Origin: an uncultured delta proteobacterium
Lineage (GTDB): Bacteria > Desulfobacterota > WTBG01 > CAIYCZ01 > CAIRTM01
DNA length: 57,028 bases
Direction of reading: 5' to 3'
NCBI GenBank assembly: GCA_903881505.1
Contig: CAIRTM010000126.1
Location: 1 to 57,028, forward strand
Shown piece by piece: positions 35,202-43,227 of the stretch (within the stretch, counting starts at the first letter, position 1; every line of letters starts with the position of its first letter). The notes under the pieces are model-generated. The model was not told where the DNA came from. It did not search any database and saw only the letters and a list, made by a program, of their open reading frames with translations. The position numbers and the translations under genes were made by a program.

Positions 35202-36538
35202 CGTTCCAGCACCCGTTTTCCTATCCTGCGCGCAGCCCGCAGCGCCCGTGCAGTCAGGGACCTTTTCGGCACAGCGCAGGCAAAGGAAAAATCCTGAGAG
35301 CCGCTCCTGTTAAACGCCGCAAGGCAGGAAAGCGGAAAGCGGTTGGGCGCTTCAGCGTAGGAGTTCTTTTTTTCAACAAAGGACGCCAGGCCGCTGCGCA
35401 ACGCAATGAATGCATCGTTCATATGCCGGGCATGGACGGGAAAGCGCCGGAATATTTCGTTGAAATGCGGCACGCCGAAGCCGTCAGGCGGGATAAAGCG
35501 CAGAGCGCCTCCCTCGCCGGGCGCGAAAAAATTCAGCAGGTTGCAGCTGTTGGACGGATCAAGGCGGTGGTCATAGAATTCCAGCCCCTGCCTGCCGGCC
35601 AGCAGCAGGTAGTCTTCGTTCATGGCAGCGTAGGCCTTGCTGATCGAGGAACTCGGTGATCCCGCCTGATTGGCAAGTAGGTTCTGGGAAAACACCATGC
35701 GGTTTTTTTGGATCAGCAGGTTGATGCCCGCGTCAGGGAAGGGCTCGTCATCCCTGCAGTCAAGCAGGCCCAGAACCGTGTTCCTGATGTCAACGGTGCC
35801 GGCAGGCCCGGCGTACACATACGGCTGTGTGCCGGGAAGGTATATGCTCATCGGCACTGCCGTAACCGTGGCATACGGTTCAATGGCGTGCAGAAAGCCG
35901 CCCTTCAGGCCGTGGGTCCACAAATCATCGCCATGATCGCCCATCAGAACCACAACCGTGTTGTCCAGCAGGCCTTTTGTCTCAAGAAGGCTGACGATTT
36001 CGCCGACCAGCCAATCGGCCTGGCGGTATTTGCTTTCGAACCGGTCCGCGAGCGTAGCAGCTGCATCGGATTCCGCGTCATGCTGCTCCACATGGCTCAC
36101 CAGGTTCCAGACGTATACGGCAAAGGGCCCTGCGCCGGTAATTGAATCAAGGCGGGCGAGAAGGTCAGCGGGCGCATCGGTTCCATACACCGGTTCGAGA
36201 TTTTCAGGCCAGATGCAGATCCGGGTTCCTTCTGCGGGATGGTTCATGTTCAGGCATGCAACGCTGCTGTGATATCCGCAATCGCTCAGCATTGAGAAAA
36301 TATTGCGGCACAGGCCCGCAGGCATAACCCTGTCAAGCGCTGTGGCGTGATCCAGTTCGAAGCTGTTGCCGTGCCACACGGATGCAATCGCCATGAGCGA
36401 TGAAGTTGCCGAGGCAAAGAAATTGCGAAAGACCACGGAGCGGGCACGCAACGCCCGCACGCACGGAAACGCGTCGGGAAAAAGGCGCAGCGTCTGGTTC
36501 GAGATACTCTCAAGATGAAGAAAGAGGATGTTTTTCAT
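35198..36538 (-). CDS. Alkaline-phosphatase-superfamily enzyme (sulfatase/phosphotransferase-like), apparently cytoplasmic
   Basis: A 446-residue protein of the sulfatase / LtaS-EptA superfamily. The first metal-binding element is LHLESIS, with Glu as in LtaS/EptA enzymes rather than the Asp of sulfatases. The expected nucleophile region is SATSSLMAIA, so Thr or Ser rather than formylglycine-forming Cys. VLMGDHGDDLW holds metal-binding Asp/His. No signal peptide or membrane segment is visible, unusual for a phosphoalcohol transferase acting outside the cell. It could transfer or remove a phosphoalcohol group in the cytoplasm. It overlaps the nucleotidyltransferase by four bases. The start at 36538 has only a weak ribosome binding site. 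Confidence 0.75.
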   Translation of the reverse strand: MKNILFLHLESISNQTLRLFPDAFPCVRALRARSVVFRNFFASATSSLMAIASVWHGNSFELDHATALDRVMPAGLCRNIFSMLSDCGYHSSVACLNMNHPAEGTRICIWPENLEPVYGTDAPADLLARLDSITGAGPFAVYVWNLVSHVEQHDAESDAAATLADRFESKYRQADWLVGEIVSLLETKGLLDNTVVVLMGDHGDDLWTHGLKGGFLHAIEPYATVTAVPMSIYLPGTQPYVYAGPAGTVDIRNTVLGLLDCRDDEPFPDAGINLLIQKNRMVFSQNLLANQAGSPSSSISKAYAAMNEDYLLLAGRQGLEFYDHRLDPSNSCNLLNFFAPGEGGALRFIPPDGFGVPHFNEIFRRFPVHARHMNDAFIALRSGLASFVEKKNSYAEAPNRFPLSCLAAFNRSGSQDFSFACAVPKRSLTARALRAARRIGKRVLER

Positions 36539-36646
36539 ACTTGGCGTGTTTCTGCATTGACCGGCCGCCGGCGCTCTTGCAGCGCACCGCTTCCGTGATA
36601 TGCCGCAATTGCCGCGCACGGTGTCGTGCGCCCGAGCACCGGAAGG

Positions 36647-37114
36647 CTAGCGTGCAAGCTCAGCGACCTGCTCGAAAGTCAGCTCTTTGCGGCCGAGAAA
36701 ATAGCGGCGGCCCTCAACAGACACGGCATGCACCCGGGCGAGGGGCGCAAGCGCTCCCTGAATCTGATCGACCACCCGGGCTTTCATCAGGTAGCCGTCA
36801 ACCACGGAACGGTCGTTTTCAGTTGCGTGGTTCTGAATGCGCCTGACAAGGTGTGCGCGCCATTCGGCATCGAAATAGCGCCCATATTTCGAGAATGAAT
36901 AGGCATCCAAACCTTCAATCATACTGTCGTAATGCGGGCCCACGTAGTCAGGCAGATTTTCAAAATACATTGCAGGGCACTGTGTTTTGATGAAATCGCA
37001 GTACACTGCGTCAACGCGCAGGCCCGTGCACACTGCCTCCCGCTCCAGCCTTGTCATCAGGTGGGTCTTGCCCTGGCGCGGAAGACCGGTCAGCAAAATC
37101 AAGCGTTTCTTCAT
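36647..37114 (-). CDS. P-loop kinase-like protein
   Basis: A 155-residue P-loop NTPase. Walker A is GLPRQGKTHL at residues ~10-19; no second clear motif other than DRSVVDGY (possible Walker B) is visible. Size and shape resemble small-molecule kinases such as adenylylsulfate or cytidylate kinase-like enzymes; the substrate is not known. It overlaps the upstream small gene by four bases and lies 108 bases before the sulfatase-like gene, probably in the same operon. Confidence 0.7.
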   Translation of the reverse strand: MKKRLILLTGLPRQGKTHLMTRLEREAVCTGLRVDAVYCDFIKTQCPAMYFENLPDYVGPHYDSMIEGLDAYSFSKYGRYFDAEWRAHLVRRIQNHATENDRSVVDGYLMKARVVDQIQGALAPLARVHAVSVEGRRYFLGRKELTFEQVAELAR

Positions 37115-37530
37115 GACCCGCCTTCCTTGTGCGCGCAGTGTGCATTGCCGGTCGCCTGTACCTGTGGCGTCGCGGGGCTTCCGTGAGACCCGGCCCGGGC
37201 ATCGCAGCCGTTCACATGGCTGATAACGCCGCTGCCGCAGGCGTCGGCCCCGTTTGCAATTTCTGCCCTGCGGTAATCGGCCGCGGCTGAAATGATGCTG
37301 TGCTGCTGCAGCAGCTCAGGCCCCCTGATACCGGTGCTGTTTTTGCCGCAGCCGGTATCGTTGAAAACAACATCGGCCGCAGCAGCATCCATCGCGTACC
37401 TTGCTGAAGACGCGCCGCCGTGAGAGCCGCTGATGATAATATCGCCGTGATTGTCGCAGGTGGCGCAGGATACGCTGTCCATAATAACCTTTGTGACCGG
37501 GCCGTCGCTGAACATAATGTGCTGCTGCAT
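37111..37530 (-). CDS. Unknown conserved-looking protein of the kinase cassette
   Basis: A 139-residue protein. Conserved-looking elements are DIIISGSHGGASSARYA, VVFNDTGCGKNSTGI and GSGVISHVNGCDA, which I associate with a small family of unknown function in which a His/Gly-rich SHGG motif and an ND.G.GK motif recur. I cannot name it. The C-terminal 30 residues look unstructured. It starts 54 bases after the neighbouring membrane-protein gene, overlaps the P-loop gene by four bases and has GC-rich codons like its neighbours. Confidence 0.6.
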   Translation of the reverse strand: MQQHIMFSDGPVTKVIMDSVSCATCDNHGDIIISGSHGGASSARYAMDAAAADVVFNDTGCGKNSTGIRGPELLQQHSIISAAADYRRAEIANGADACGSGVISHVNGCDARAGSHGSPATPQVQATGNAHCAHKEGGS

Positions 37531-37584
37531 GGGCTGTCATCCGGACAGGATCAGGCGGAATGCCTGCCTGAAAAGCGCAGGAGC

Positions 37585-38766
37585 TTATTTTTCAAACCGG
37601 TACAGAAATTCATTGCGCAGGCCGCAGGCAATTGCGGCAAGCGCACCGTAATAGAGCAGTCCGGTTTTCAGCACGGCCGCGATAAGCGCAGCAACGCTGT
37701 CAGGCGCCTGCGGCGGCAGATGAGCCAGAAAAACAGCGCACGGAGCCCAGCACACAAGCAGCATGCACACAAGCCTGACCTGGCGCACAAGGGTTTCGGG
37801 GACAGCGGGCAGAAAGGCGCACACAAGCGCAAGTACGGCATACAGAAGAAGCATCAGCAGAAGCAGTATCAGGGGCCAGCGGCCCCAGAGCGGTCCGCCC
37901 CTGAACAGGGCCGCGCACACGGGAACGATAACCGCAAGGCCGCCGCAGGCGGCAAGCAGTCGCAGCATAACAAGCTCGCCCAGTTCTTCCATGGCGCCGC
38001 AGGCCGCGCTGCACACGGCTGCACCCAGGAGCGGCAGGGCAAATGCCAGGGCCGCCGCGCTGTCAGCCGGCAGGATGCGCAGGGGTACAATCAGGGCTGC
38101 CTCCCACAGCACAACCGTTCCGCCCAGCAGGGCAGCGGCGCCGGCGCACAGCACGATCAGGCTGCATGCCGGGCCGCGCAGCAGCGCAATCACCGCTGCG
38201 GCCGCGGCCGGCAGCAGCACCCACCACAGCAGGCCCGGCGGCTGGGGCTCAAAGGCAAACCGCCAGGGCCAGTAAAGCCTGGCGCCGCCGGAAACAACCG
38301 GTGCGAGGGCGCCTGCCAGCAGCAGCAGCGAAGCAAAACCGGGCGCGCGAACAATACTGTGCCGCCCGGCGGCAGCATCGCCTGAAGCGACTTCCACTCG
38401 AAATGCGGGTTCGGGCTGCCGGATCGGCTCGTCGGATGCGCACAATGGGCTTGCTTCATCCGGGTCCTGTTTTTCTGCTGCCTCAACATCCTGTCCGGAT
38501 GCATACATGCGGGCCGTCCCGCTGCCCGCATTCGCCGGCATGGGCTCGATAACGCATATGGCCCCTGCAGCCAGGATGATCTGCACGTACTGTTCAGCCG
38601 CCTCGCGGTCAAGGTCCCGTTTGACGACAGCTCCCTGGCAGGCGAAAATCCGCTGCACAAGCTCCGGATCGATTTTGAAGAGATCGGCCAGGTCATGATA
38701 GACCTGCTCGGGATTGCGGCCCTCGATCAGCGTGGAGAAAATAATATGATAGCGGGGCTCGGGCAT
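37585..38766 (-). CDS. Membrane protein with an N-terminal ~75-residue cytosolic domain
   Basis: A 393-residue protein. The N-terminal YHIIFSTLIEGRNPEQVYHD and LVQRIFACQGAVVKRDLD region matches a small cytosolic domain seen at the start of various proteobacterial membrane proteins; its role is unknown. A linker of about 60 residues is followed by about eight hydrophobic segments spread over residues ~145-385, very rich in Ala and Leu. No catalytic motif is visible. It lies between the FmdB-like gene (18 bases) and the kinase cassette (54 bases) and is probably co-transcribed with them. Confidence 0.65.
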   Translation of the reverse strand: MPEPRYHIIFSTLIEGRNPEQVYHDLADLFKIDPELVQRIFACQGAVVKRDLDREAAEQYVQIILAAGAICVIEPMPANAGSGTARMYASGQDVEAAEKQDPDEASPLCASDEPIRQPEPAFRVEVASGDAAAGRHSIVRAPGFASLLLLAGALAPVVSGGARLYWPWRFAFEPQPPGLLWWVLLPAAAAAVIALLRGPACSLIVLCAGAAALLGGTVVLWEAALIVPLRILPADSAAALAFALPLLGAAVCSAACGAMEELGELVMLRLLAACGGLAVIVPVCAALFRGGPLWGRWPLILLLLMLLLYAVLALVCAFLPAVPETLVRQVRLVCMLLVCWAPCAVFLAHLPPQAPDSVAALIAAVLKTGLLYYGALAAIACGLRNEFLYRFEK

Positions 38767-38784
38767 GGCACGGACGCCTTGTCT

Positions 38785-39099
38785 TCAGTCTGATATGGTT
38801 TTTTTCAGATCGGGCAGCGTCTCGGGCCGATCGCGGTGCACATAGCGGCTGTCCGTGCCGCGCGCGGTGACATTTTCATATACGCCGTTGTCGCGTTTCA
38901 CAAGCTTGGTAAATCCAAGATCCTTGAGCGCGCCGTTTGATTTCGGCACGGAAAAGCTGCTGCGCGAAATCAGCTTGCGCACGGGACGGCCGCACGCTGG
39001 GCAGGCCCGCAGGCGTTCCTCGCGGACAGTCTGCTCAACCTCGAACACCGGCCCCAGGCTGCAGGCCGCTTCGATATGCTCGTATTCATAAATAGGCAT
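38785..39099 (-). CDS. FmdB-like zinc ribbon protein
   Basis: A 104-residue small protein that starts MPIYEYEH, the hallmark of FmdB-family putative regulatory proteins. The normal first zinc pair (CxxCG after YEY) is degenerate here, reading AACSLGPVFE, and only the second pair CPACGRPV is intact. The rest is a polar tail. The start ATG 39099 has GGGA about 8 bases upstream. It probably heads the transcription unit running towards 33340. Function of the family is poorly known. Confidence 0.75.
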   Translation of the reverse strand: MPIYEYEHIEAACSLGPVFEVEQTVREERLRACPACGRPVRKLISRSSFSVPKSNGALKDLGFTKLVKRDNGVYENVTARGTDSRYVHRDRPETLPDLKKTISD

Positions 39100-39162
39100 G
39101 CACAATTCCCGTTGTATATATACTGGCCGCAGCGCAGGGCCGCGGCCTGCGCGTTTTTTGAA

Positions 39163-40971
39163 TTACGCTCTGCGGGCAGCGTGCCCGCTGCGCCGAACAC
39201 GGCGGGGCAGGCGGCGCCGCTTCGGCATAGGGTTGCGGCTGCTGAAGGCGCCAGAAAGCCATGCGCCCGACGCCTGCAGGCCGCGGCCTTCGCCGCCGCC
39301 CTGGTCAGGCACGGTCCGGGTCCGCAGCAGCAGCGCGAAAATACAGGTGAGTGCTGCGGTGATAAGCACTCCAAGCACGGCGGCATAGGCGCTTTCGCGG
39401 GCGGGATGCAGGCGCAGAAACGCATCGCTCGCATCGGCATTCAGCGCAAAGGTTTTGTCAAAGGCCAGTACCGGGCGCACCATGGAAAGCGTGCCGTTTG
39501 AGTTCCTGTCGGCGCTGCCGAAGCTTGCCAGGGCTTCGCTGCTGCCGTTGGGCCGCAGCAGCGTAATGGCAAGCCGGGTGGTCGACCTGTTGGGGCCGGC
39601 GCTTTCCAGAAGCTTTTCAACCCTCAGAAACGCGAAGGCAAATCCCCGGAGATGTCCGGGGTTTTTATGTTCATAAACGGGCCGCAGAACCAGGATCCCC
39701 CGGTAGCCTGCGTTATCCTGTATCAGTGTTATGGGGTCGGAACCGGTTGTCAGGCCTGAGCGCAGGGCCTCGTCGAGTGCCGCGCGCCGCACCGGCTCGG
39801 AGCCGAGGTCAAAGCCCACGGCATAGCCGTTGAGTTCAAGCGGCGTTATCAGCTCAACGGGATAGTAGGCCTCACGGCCGGATGCAGGGGCACGGCTGCC
39901 GTCGCCGGCCTGCTGCCAGATAGAAAAATGCACATCGCCCTTAGCATTCGCGGCATGCTCGAAGAGGGCTTTTTCCGCTGCGGGCACGGCCGGCGCCCAG
40001 CCCCAGCCCTGCACAACCCTGCTTTGTGTGAGAAAGCCGGCGAAGCGGTAAAATTCATCCGGCGTGACCCGGGAACTGCACTCGAAGAACCGTCCCAGGG
40101 ACTCGAGCTCCGTGTCGCGCAGCGAGCGCATTGTCTGTGAGATCGCCAGCGTGCGGCTTGCGGCCAGCTGGGCGAAAATCCCCTGCCGGCGGTGCTGCTC
40201 ATGCAGGTGCGCGGTCCAGGCCGCGAATACGGTCAGCGTCAGGCCGACCTCCGCCACCAGCACCAGTTCGAGGTAGCGCATCCAGCGGGGAATGCCTCCG
40301 GGTATCCTGTGGCGGTAATACGACAGAACGGCCCCGATAGACAGAATAGCGAACAGCAGCAGCGTGAGCACCGCCAGGGGCTTAACAGCCGGGGCAAGCC
40401 CGAACTTCCATTCCCAGGCATCAAAATCCATTACCAAAAGCGCGACCACTGTGCCTGCCGGGTCCTTGACGGGCACGCATCCGCTGATGAATTTGCCCCA
40501 GCGGTCTGTAAAAGGCCCTTCCACGACTTCGTCACCGGTTTCCATCGCACGCAGAAAACCCTTCGGGGCTTCCGCATAGACCTCGCCCGGCTGGCGGGCC
40601 TGCGGAGAACCGTCCGGAAGGCTGTCGACAAGGATGCAGAGCTGTCCCGTGTCGCTGCGACCCAGCAGATAAATAAAACGGCAGGTTTCATTGAGCCGGG
40701 CGACGGAGGCGAACTGGTGCTTCAGCCGCCGGTACTCGGGCCTGGCCAGATCGGAGTCGCTGCCGGACAGCTGCCTGAGGCGGTCAGGGTTGACGGTTTC
40801 GGCCAGCAGCCGGGTCTGCCGCAGCAGGTCGATGCGCATCTCCGTATCGACCCAGCGCGCTATCCACCAGGAAAGAATAATGCCGAGGACAATATGCGCA
40901 CATATCACCGCCATCATCAGGCGGCGGTTTCGCTTGAGCTTTTGCGGGGCAGCAGGTGTCTGTGTAGTCAT
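39163..40971 (-). CDS. Membrane sensor with two extracytoplasmic domains, no output domain
   Basis: A 602-residue protein. A first membrane segment lies near residues 19-37, a periplasmic Cache/PAS-like domain at ~40-195 (FIYLLGRSDTGQLCILVDS), then two membrane segments around 200-260. A CHASE-type domain fills about 265-530 (FFECSSRVTPDEFYRFA, YPVELITPLELNGYAVGFD). A last membrane segment lies near 535-555, after which only an Arg/Gly-rich tail of about 45 residues remains. Sensors of this kind usually continue into histidine-kinase, GGDEF or chemotaxis domains, which are missing. It may be truncated or work through another protein. Its own candidate promoter lies at 41061-41089. Confidence 0.75.
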   Translation of the reverse strand: MTTQTPAAPQKLKRNRRLMMAVICAHIVLGIILSWWIARWVDTEMRIDLLRQTRLLAETVNPDRLRQLSGSDSDLARPEYRRLKHQFASVARLNETCRFIYLLGRSDTGQLCILVDSLPDGSPQARQPGEVYAEAPKGFLRAMETGDEVVEGPFTDRWGKFISGCVPVKDPAGTVVALLVMDFDAWEWKFGLAPAVKPLAVLTLLLFAILSIGAVLSYYRHRIPGGIPRWMRYLELVLVAEVGLTLTVFAAWTAHLHEQHRRQGIFAQLAASRTLAISQTMRSLRDTELESLGRFFECSSRVTPDEFYRFAGFLTQSRVVQGWGWAPAVPAAEKALFEHAANAKGDVHFSIWQQAGDGSRAPASGREAYYPVELITPLELNGYAVGFDLGSEPVRRAALDEALRSGLTTGSDPITLIQDNAGYRGILVLRPVYEHKNPGHLRGFAFAFLRVEKLLESAGPNRSTTRLAITLLRPNGSSEALASFGSADRNSNGTLSMVRPVLAFDKTFALNADASDAFLRLHPARESAYAAVLGVLITAALTCIFALLLRTRTVPDQGGGEGRGLQASGAWLSGAFSSRNPMPKRRRLPRRVRRSGHAARRA

Positions 40972-41060
40972 GGGTAACCTTCAGCGTTTAAGCGGGCCTG
41001 AATTATTACACGGAATCGATCTGTCCAATGCCAGGGGGAAAACTCCATGGACAGGCTTTT

Positions 41061-41089
41061 ATTATATACACAGCCGGATATTTTTACAA
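41061..41089 (-). promoter_or_regulatory. Candidate sigma-70 promoter of the sensor gene
   Basis: On the minus strand TTGTAA (41089-41084) and a perfect TATAAT (41066-41061) are separated by 17 bases, about 95 bases before the sensor start. A hairpin between the promoter and the start (CTGTCC at 41019-41024 with GGACAG at 41049-41054) could be part of the leader. Confidence 0.55.
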
Positions 41090-41235
41090 CAGCCTCGTAT
41101 GCCTGTCACCATTTATAGCGGGCCCGTAATTCAATGCCCGTCCGGCGCCGGGGGACGGCGTGGATTTTTCAGCCTGTTTATGGTAGTTTGTAGTACATTC
41201 TTCTGCGGCCCGCGGCCATAACAAAAGAGGAGCCC

Positions 41236-42345
41236 GTGAGCAAAACCGCCCAGTACATCATTTTTTACAGCGTGTTCCAGCTTGTTTTTTTCGGGATGCA
41301 CCTCTACGTGTACCTGCGCCTGCGAAAAATGTTCCCCCCGTGCGCGTCCGGCTGGTGGTGGTTTGCTGTTATAGCGCTTTCGCTGTCGTTTCCGGCCTGT
41401 ACCCTGCTGGAGAAGTTTTTCCCGAACACCGCTACCATGCTGCTCTATACCCTGGCCTCAACCTGGCTGGGCATTTTGTTCCTGCTGCTCAGCACGCTTG
41501 TGCTGCTGGAGCCGGTTCGGCCGTTTGCCAATATCAACACCCCTTTTTTTGGCAAAGCACTTATCGTTTTCGTGGCCGCCCTGAGCATATATGGTGTCGT
41601 CAACGCCCTGTTCATCAGGGTCTCCGAGGTGCGCATTCCGCTTGCCGGCATAGAAAGGCCCGTGCGGGCAGCGCTGCTGTCCGACCTGCATGTCGGCACC
41701 ATACACAACAGCGGATATTTGAAGCGCGTCGTGGCAAAAACCAATGCCCTGCAGCCCGATGCCATCTTCATTACCGGCGATTTTTTTGACGGCACCGGCC
41801 CGATCTCCGAACACACGGTGCGTCCCCTTGCCGGCCTGCGGGCGCCCTGCTTTTTCGTCATGGGCAACCATGAGAAGTTCTTCGGCATGGACCGGGTGCA
41901 GAAGCTGATCGAGCCCACCGGTGTGCGGGTTTTGCGCAACGAGGTGAAAGAATTCAGCGGCCTTCAGATAATCGGCATCGACAACCCGGAACGCGAAAAC
42001 AGCAAGGCCAACGAACGCGTTCACAGCATTCCCTTTGACCGCGCGCGGCCCTCGGTGCTGCTCTTCCACGCGCCGGTCGGCATTGACGACGCCCGCCGGG
42101 CAGGCGTCATGGTGCAGCTTTCGGGGCATACGCACAACGGGCAGCTCTACCCCTTCAACTTTTTGGCGAAACTGTTTTACCGCTACACGCGCGGCCTGTT
42201 TGACCTTGACGGGCTGCTGCTGTATGTGACGCCGGGCACCGGCACCTGGGGTCCGCCCATGCGGCTGGGATCGAGCAACGAGATAACGCTGATAACATTC
42301 GAGGCGGCAGGGCAGAGGCCGGTCAGCCATAAACCGGCTTTGTAA
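41236..42345 (+). CDS. Membrane-anchored metallophosphoesterase (YkuE/YaeI-like)
   Basis: A 369-residue protein starting at GTG with AGAGGAG about 6 bases upstream. The N-terminal ~120 residues contain about four hydrophobic segments. From residue ~145 it has the calcineurin-like metallophosphoesterase motifs in order: LLSDLHVG (D, H), FITGDFFDG (GD), VMGNHEKF (GNH), LFHAP, LSGHTHNGQ (GHxH). Family members hydrolyse UDP-diacylglucosamine-type lipids or other phosphodiesters at the membrane. It is followed by an inverted repeat of 9-base units (see 42341-42454) and then by a phosphatase gene. Confidence 0.85.
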   Translation: MSKTAQYIIFYSVFQLVFFGMHLYVYLRLRKMFPPCASGWWWFAVIALSLSFPACTLLEKFFPNTATMLLYTLASTWLGILFLLLSTLVLLEPVRPFANINTPFFGKALIVFVAALSIYGVVNALFIRVSEVRIPLAGIERPVRAALLSDLHVGTIHNSGYLKRVVAKTNALQPDAIFITGDFFDGTGPISEHTVRPLAGLRAPCFFVMGNHEKFFGMDRVQKLIEPTGVRVLRNEVKEFSGLQIIGIDNPERENSKANERVHSIPFDRARPSVLLFHAPVGIDDARRAGVMVQLSGHTHNGQLYPFNFLAKLFYRYTRGLFDLDGLLLYVTPGTGTWGPPMRLGSSNEITLITFEAAGQRPVSHKPAL

Positions 42346-42454
42346 AGACTTCAGGGACGGAAGGGACAGCAAAGACGAAGGGTGAAAAACCGGGGCAAAA
42401 ACCAGGCAGCATCTCCCGGTCCCTGGAGTCTTTGCTGTCCCTGCGGTCTTTGAA
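42341..42454. repeat. Inverted repeat built from 9-base tandem units
   Basis: Left arm: four 9-base units ending GAC (42341-42349, 42350-42358, 42359-42367, 42368-42376) of the type xxxAAAGAC or xxxAGGGAC. Right arm: four units starting GTC (42419-42427, 42428-42436, 42437-42445, 42446-42454) of the type GTCCCTGxx or GTCTTTGxx. The arms pair, with a perfect 15-base match (42362-42376 with 42428-42442), and are followed by GCCTTTTTAT. This could serve as a terminator after the metallophosphoesterase gene, but the regular 9-base ladder is unusual. Confidence 0.7.
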
Positions 42455-42480
42455 GCCTTTTTATCTTTTTGGAACACACC

Positions 42481-43227
42481 ATGCTTCACCTTGACACAGC
42501 CGGTCTGAGCGATATCGGCAAAAGGCGAGCCAATCAGGAAGACGCCTTGCTGGTTGACGATGAGCACGGCCTGTATGTAGTGGCTGACGGCATGGGCGGC
42601 CATTTGGCCGGCGAGATCGCCAGCGCGATGGTTGCGGACACCCTGCGGGCGGCAGCATGCGAACCGGAATGCTATCCGCCGGAAGTTACAGATGGCTCAT
42701 CCGCGCCTGAAGCCTGCAGGCTGCTGGCCTGGATCCGGGCAGCCAACCGGAACGTGCGCGAGCGCTCGCAGCGCGATGAGCACTGCCGGGGCATGGGCTC
42801 CACCGCGGCCGCGCTGCTTTTTGCAAACGGCCGCGCCGTGGCCGCCAACGTCGGCGACAGCCCCGTGTACCGCGCGCGCGGCGGCCGCATTGAAATGCTT
42901 TCGGCAATGCATACCGTGGCTGCCGACCGGGCCGCGCTTGACCTGCAGGGCCTGGACCTGCCCGTTCATTTTTACCACATGCTCACGCGGGCGGTCGGCA
43001 TTGATGCTGAGGTGGAGCCGTCCATACTGGAAACAGACGTTTGCGCAGGCGACATCTTCATCATCTGTTCCGACGGGCTCAGCAACGCCCTGCAGCCCGC
43101 AGAGATGCTTGCCGTGGTGCAGCAGGCAGGCGCACAAAAGGCCTGCGAAGATATGATTGCGCTTGCCAACGCACGCGGCGGAGACGACAATATAACCGCT
43201 ATCGTAATCAGGGTGCTCAGGGTATGA
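42481..43227 (+). CDS. PP2C-type Ser/Thr protein phosphatase
   Basis: A 248-residue PP2C/Stp1-like phosphatase. The metal-binding motifs are RRANQEDALLV near residue 15, VVADGMGGHLAG near 34, GSTAAALL near 105, NVGDSPVYR near 121, and ICSDGLSN and GGDDNITAIVI further on; the full set is present. A TTG start at 42469 would add four residues, but ATG 42481 with GGAA upstream fits the family better. It is translationally coupled (four-base overlap) to the following lipoprotein. No Ser/Thr kinase lies in the window, so its substrate is unknown. Confidence 0.92.
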   Translation: MLHLDTAGLSDIGKRRANQEDALLVDDEHGLYVVADGMGGHLAGEIASAMVADTLRAAACEPECYPPEVTDGSSAPEACRLLAWIRAANRNVRERSQRDEHCRGMGSTAAALLFANGRAVAANVGDSPVYRARGGRIEMLSAMHTVAADRAALDLQGLDLPVHFYHMLTRAVGIDAEVEPSILETDVCAGDIFIICSDGLSNALQPAEMLAVVQQAGAQKACEDMIALANARGGDDNITAIVIRVLRV

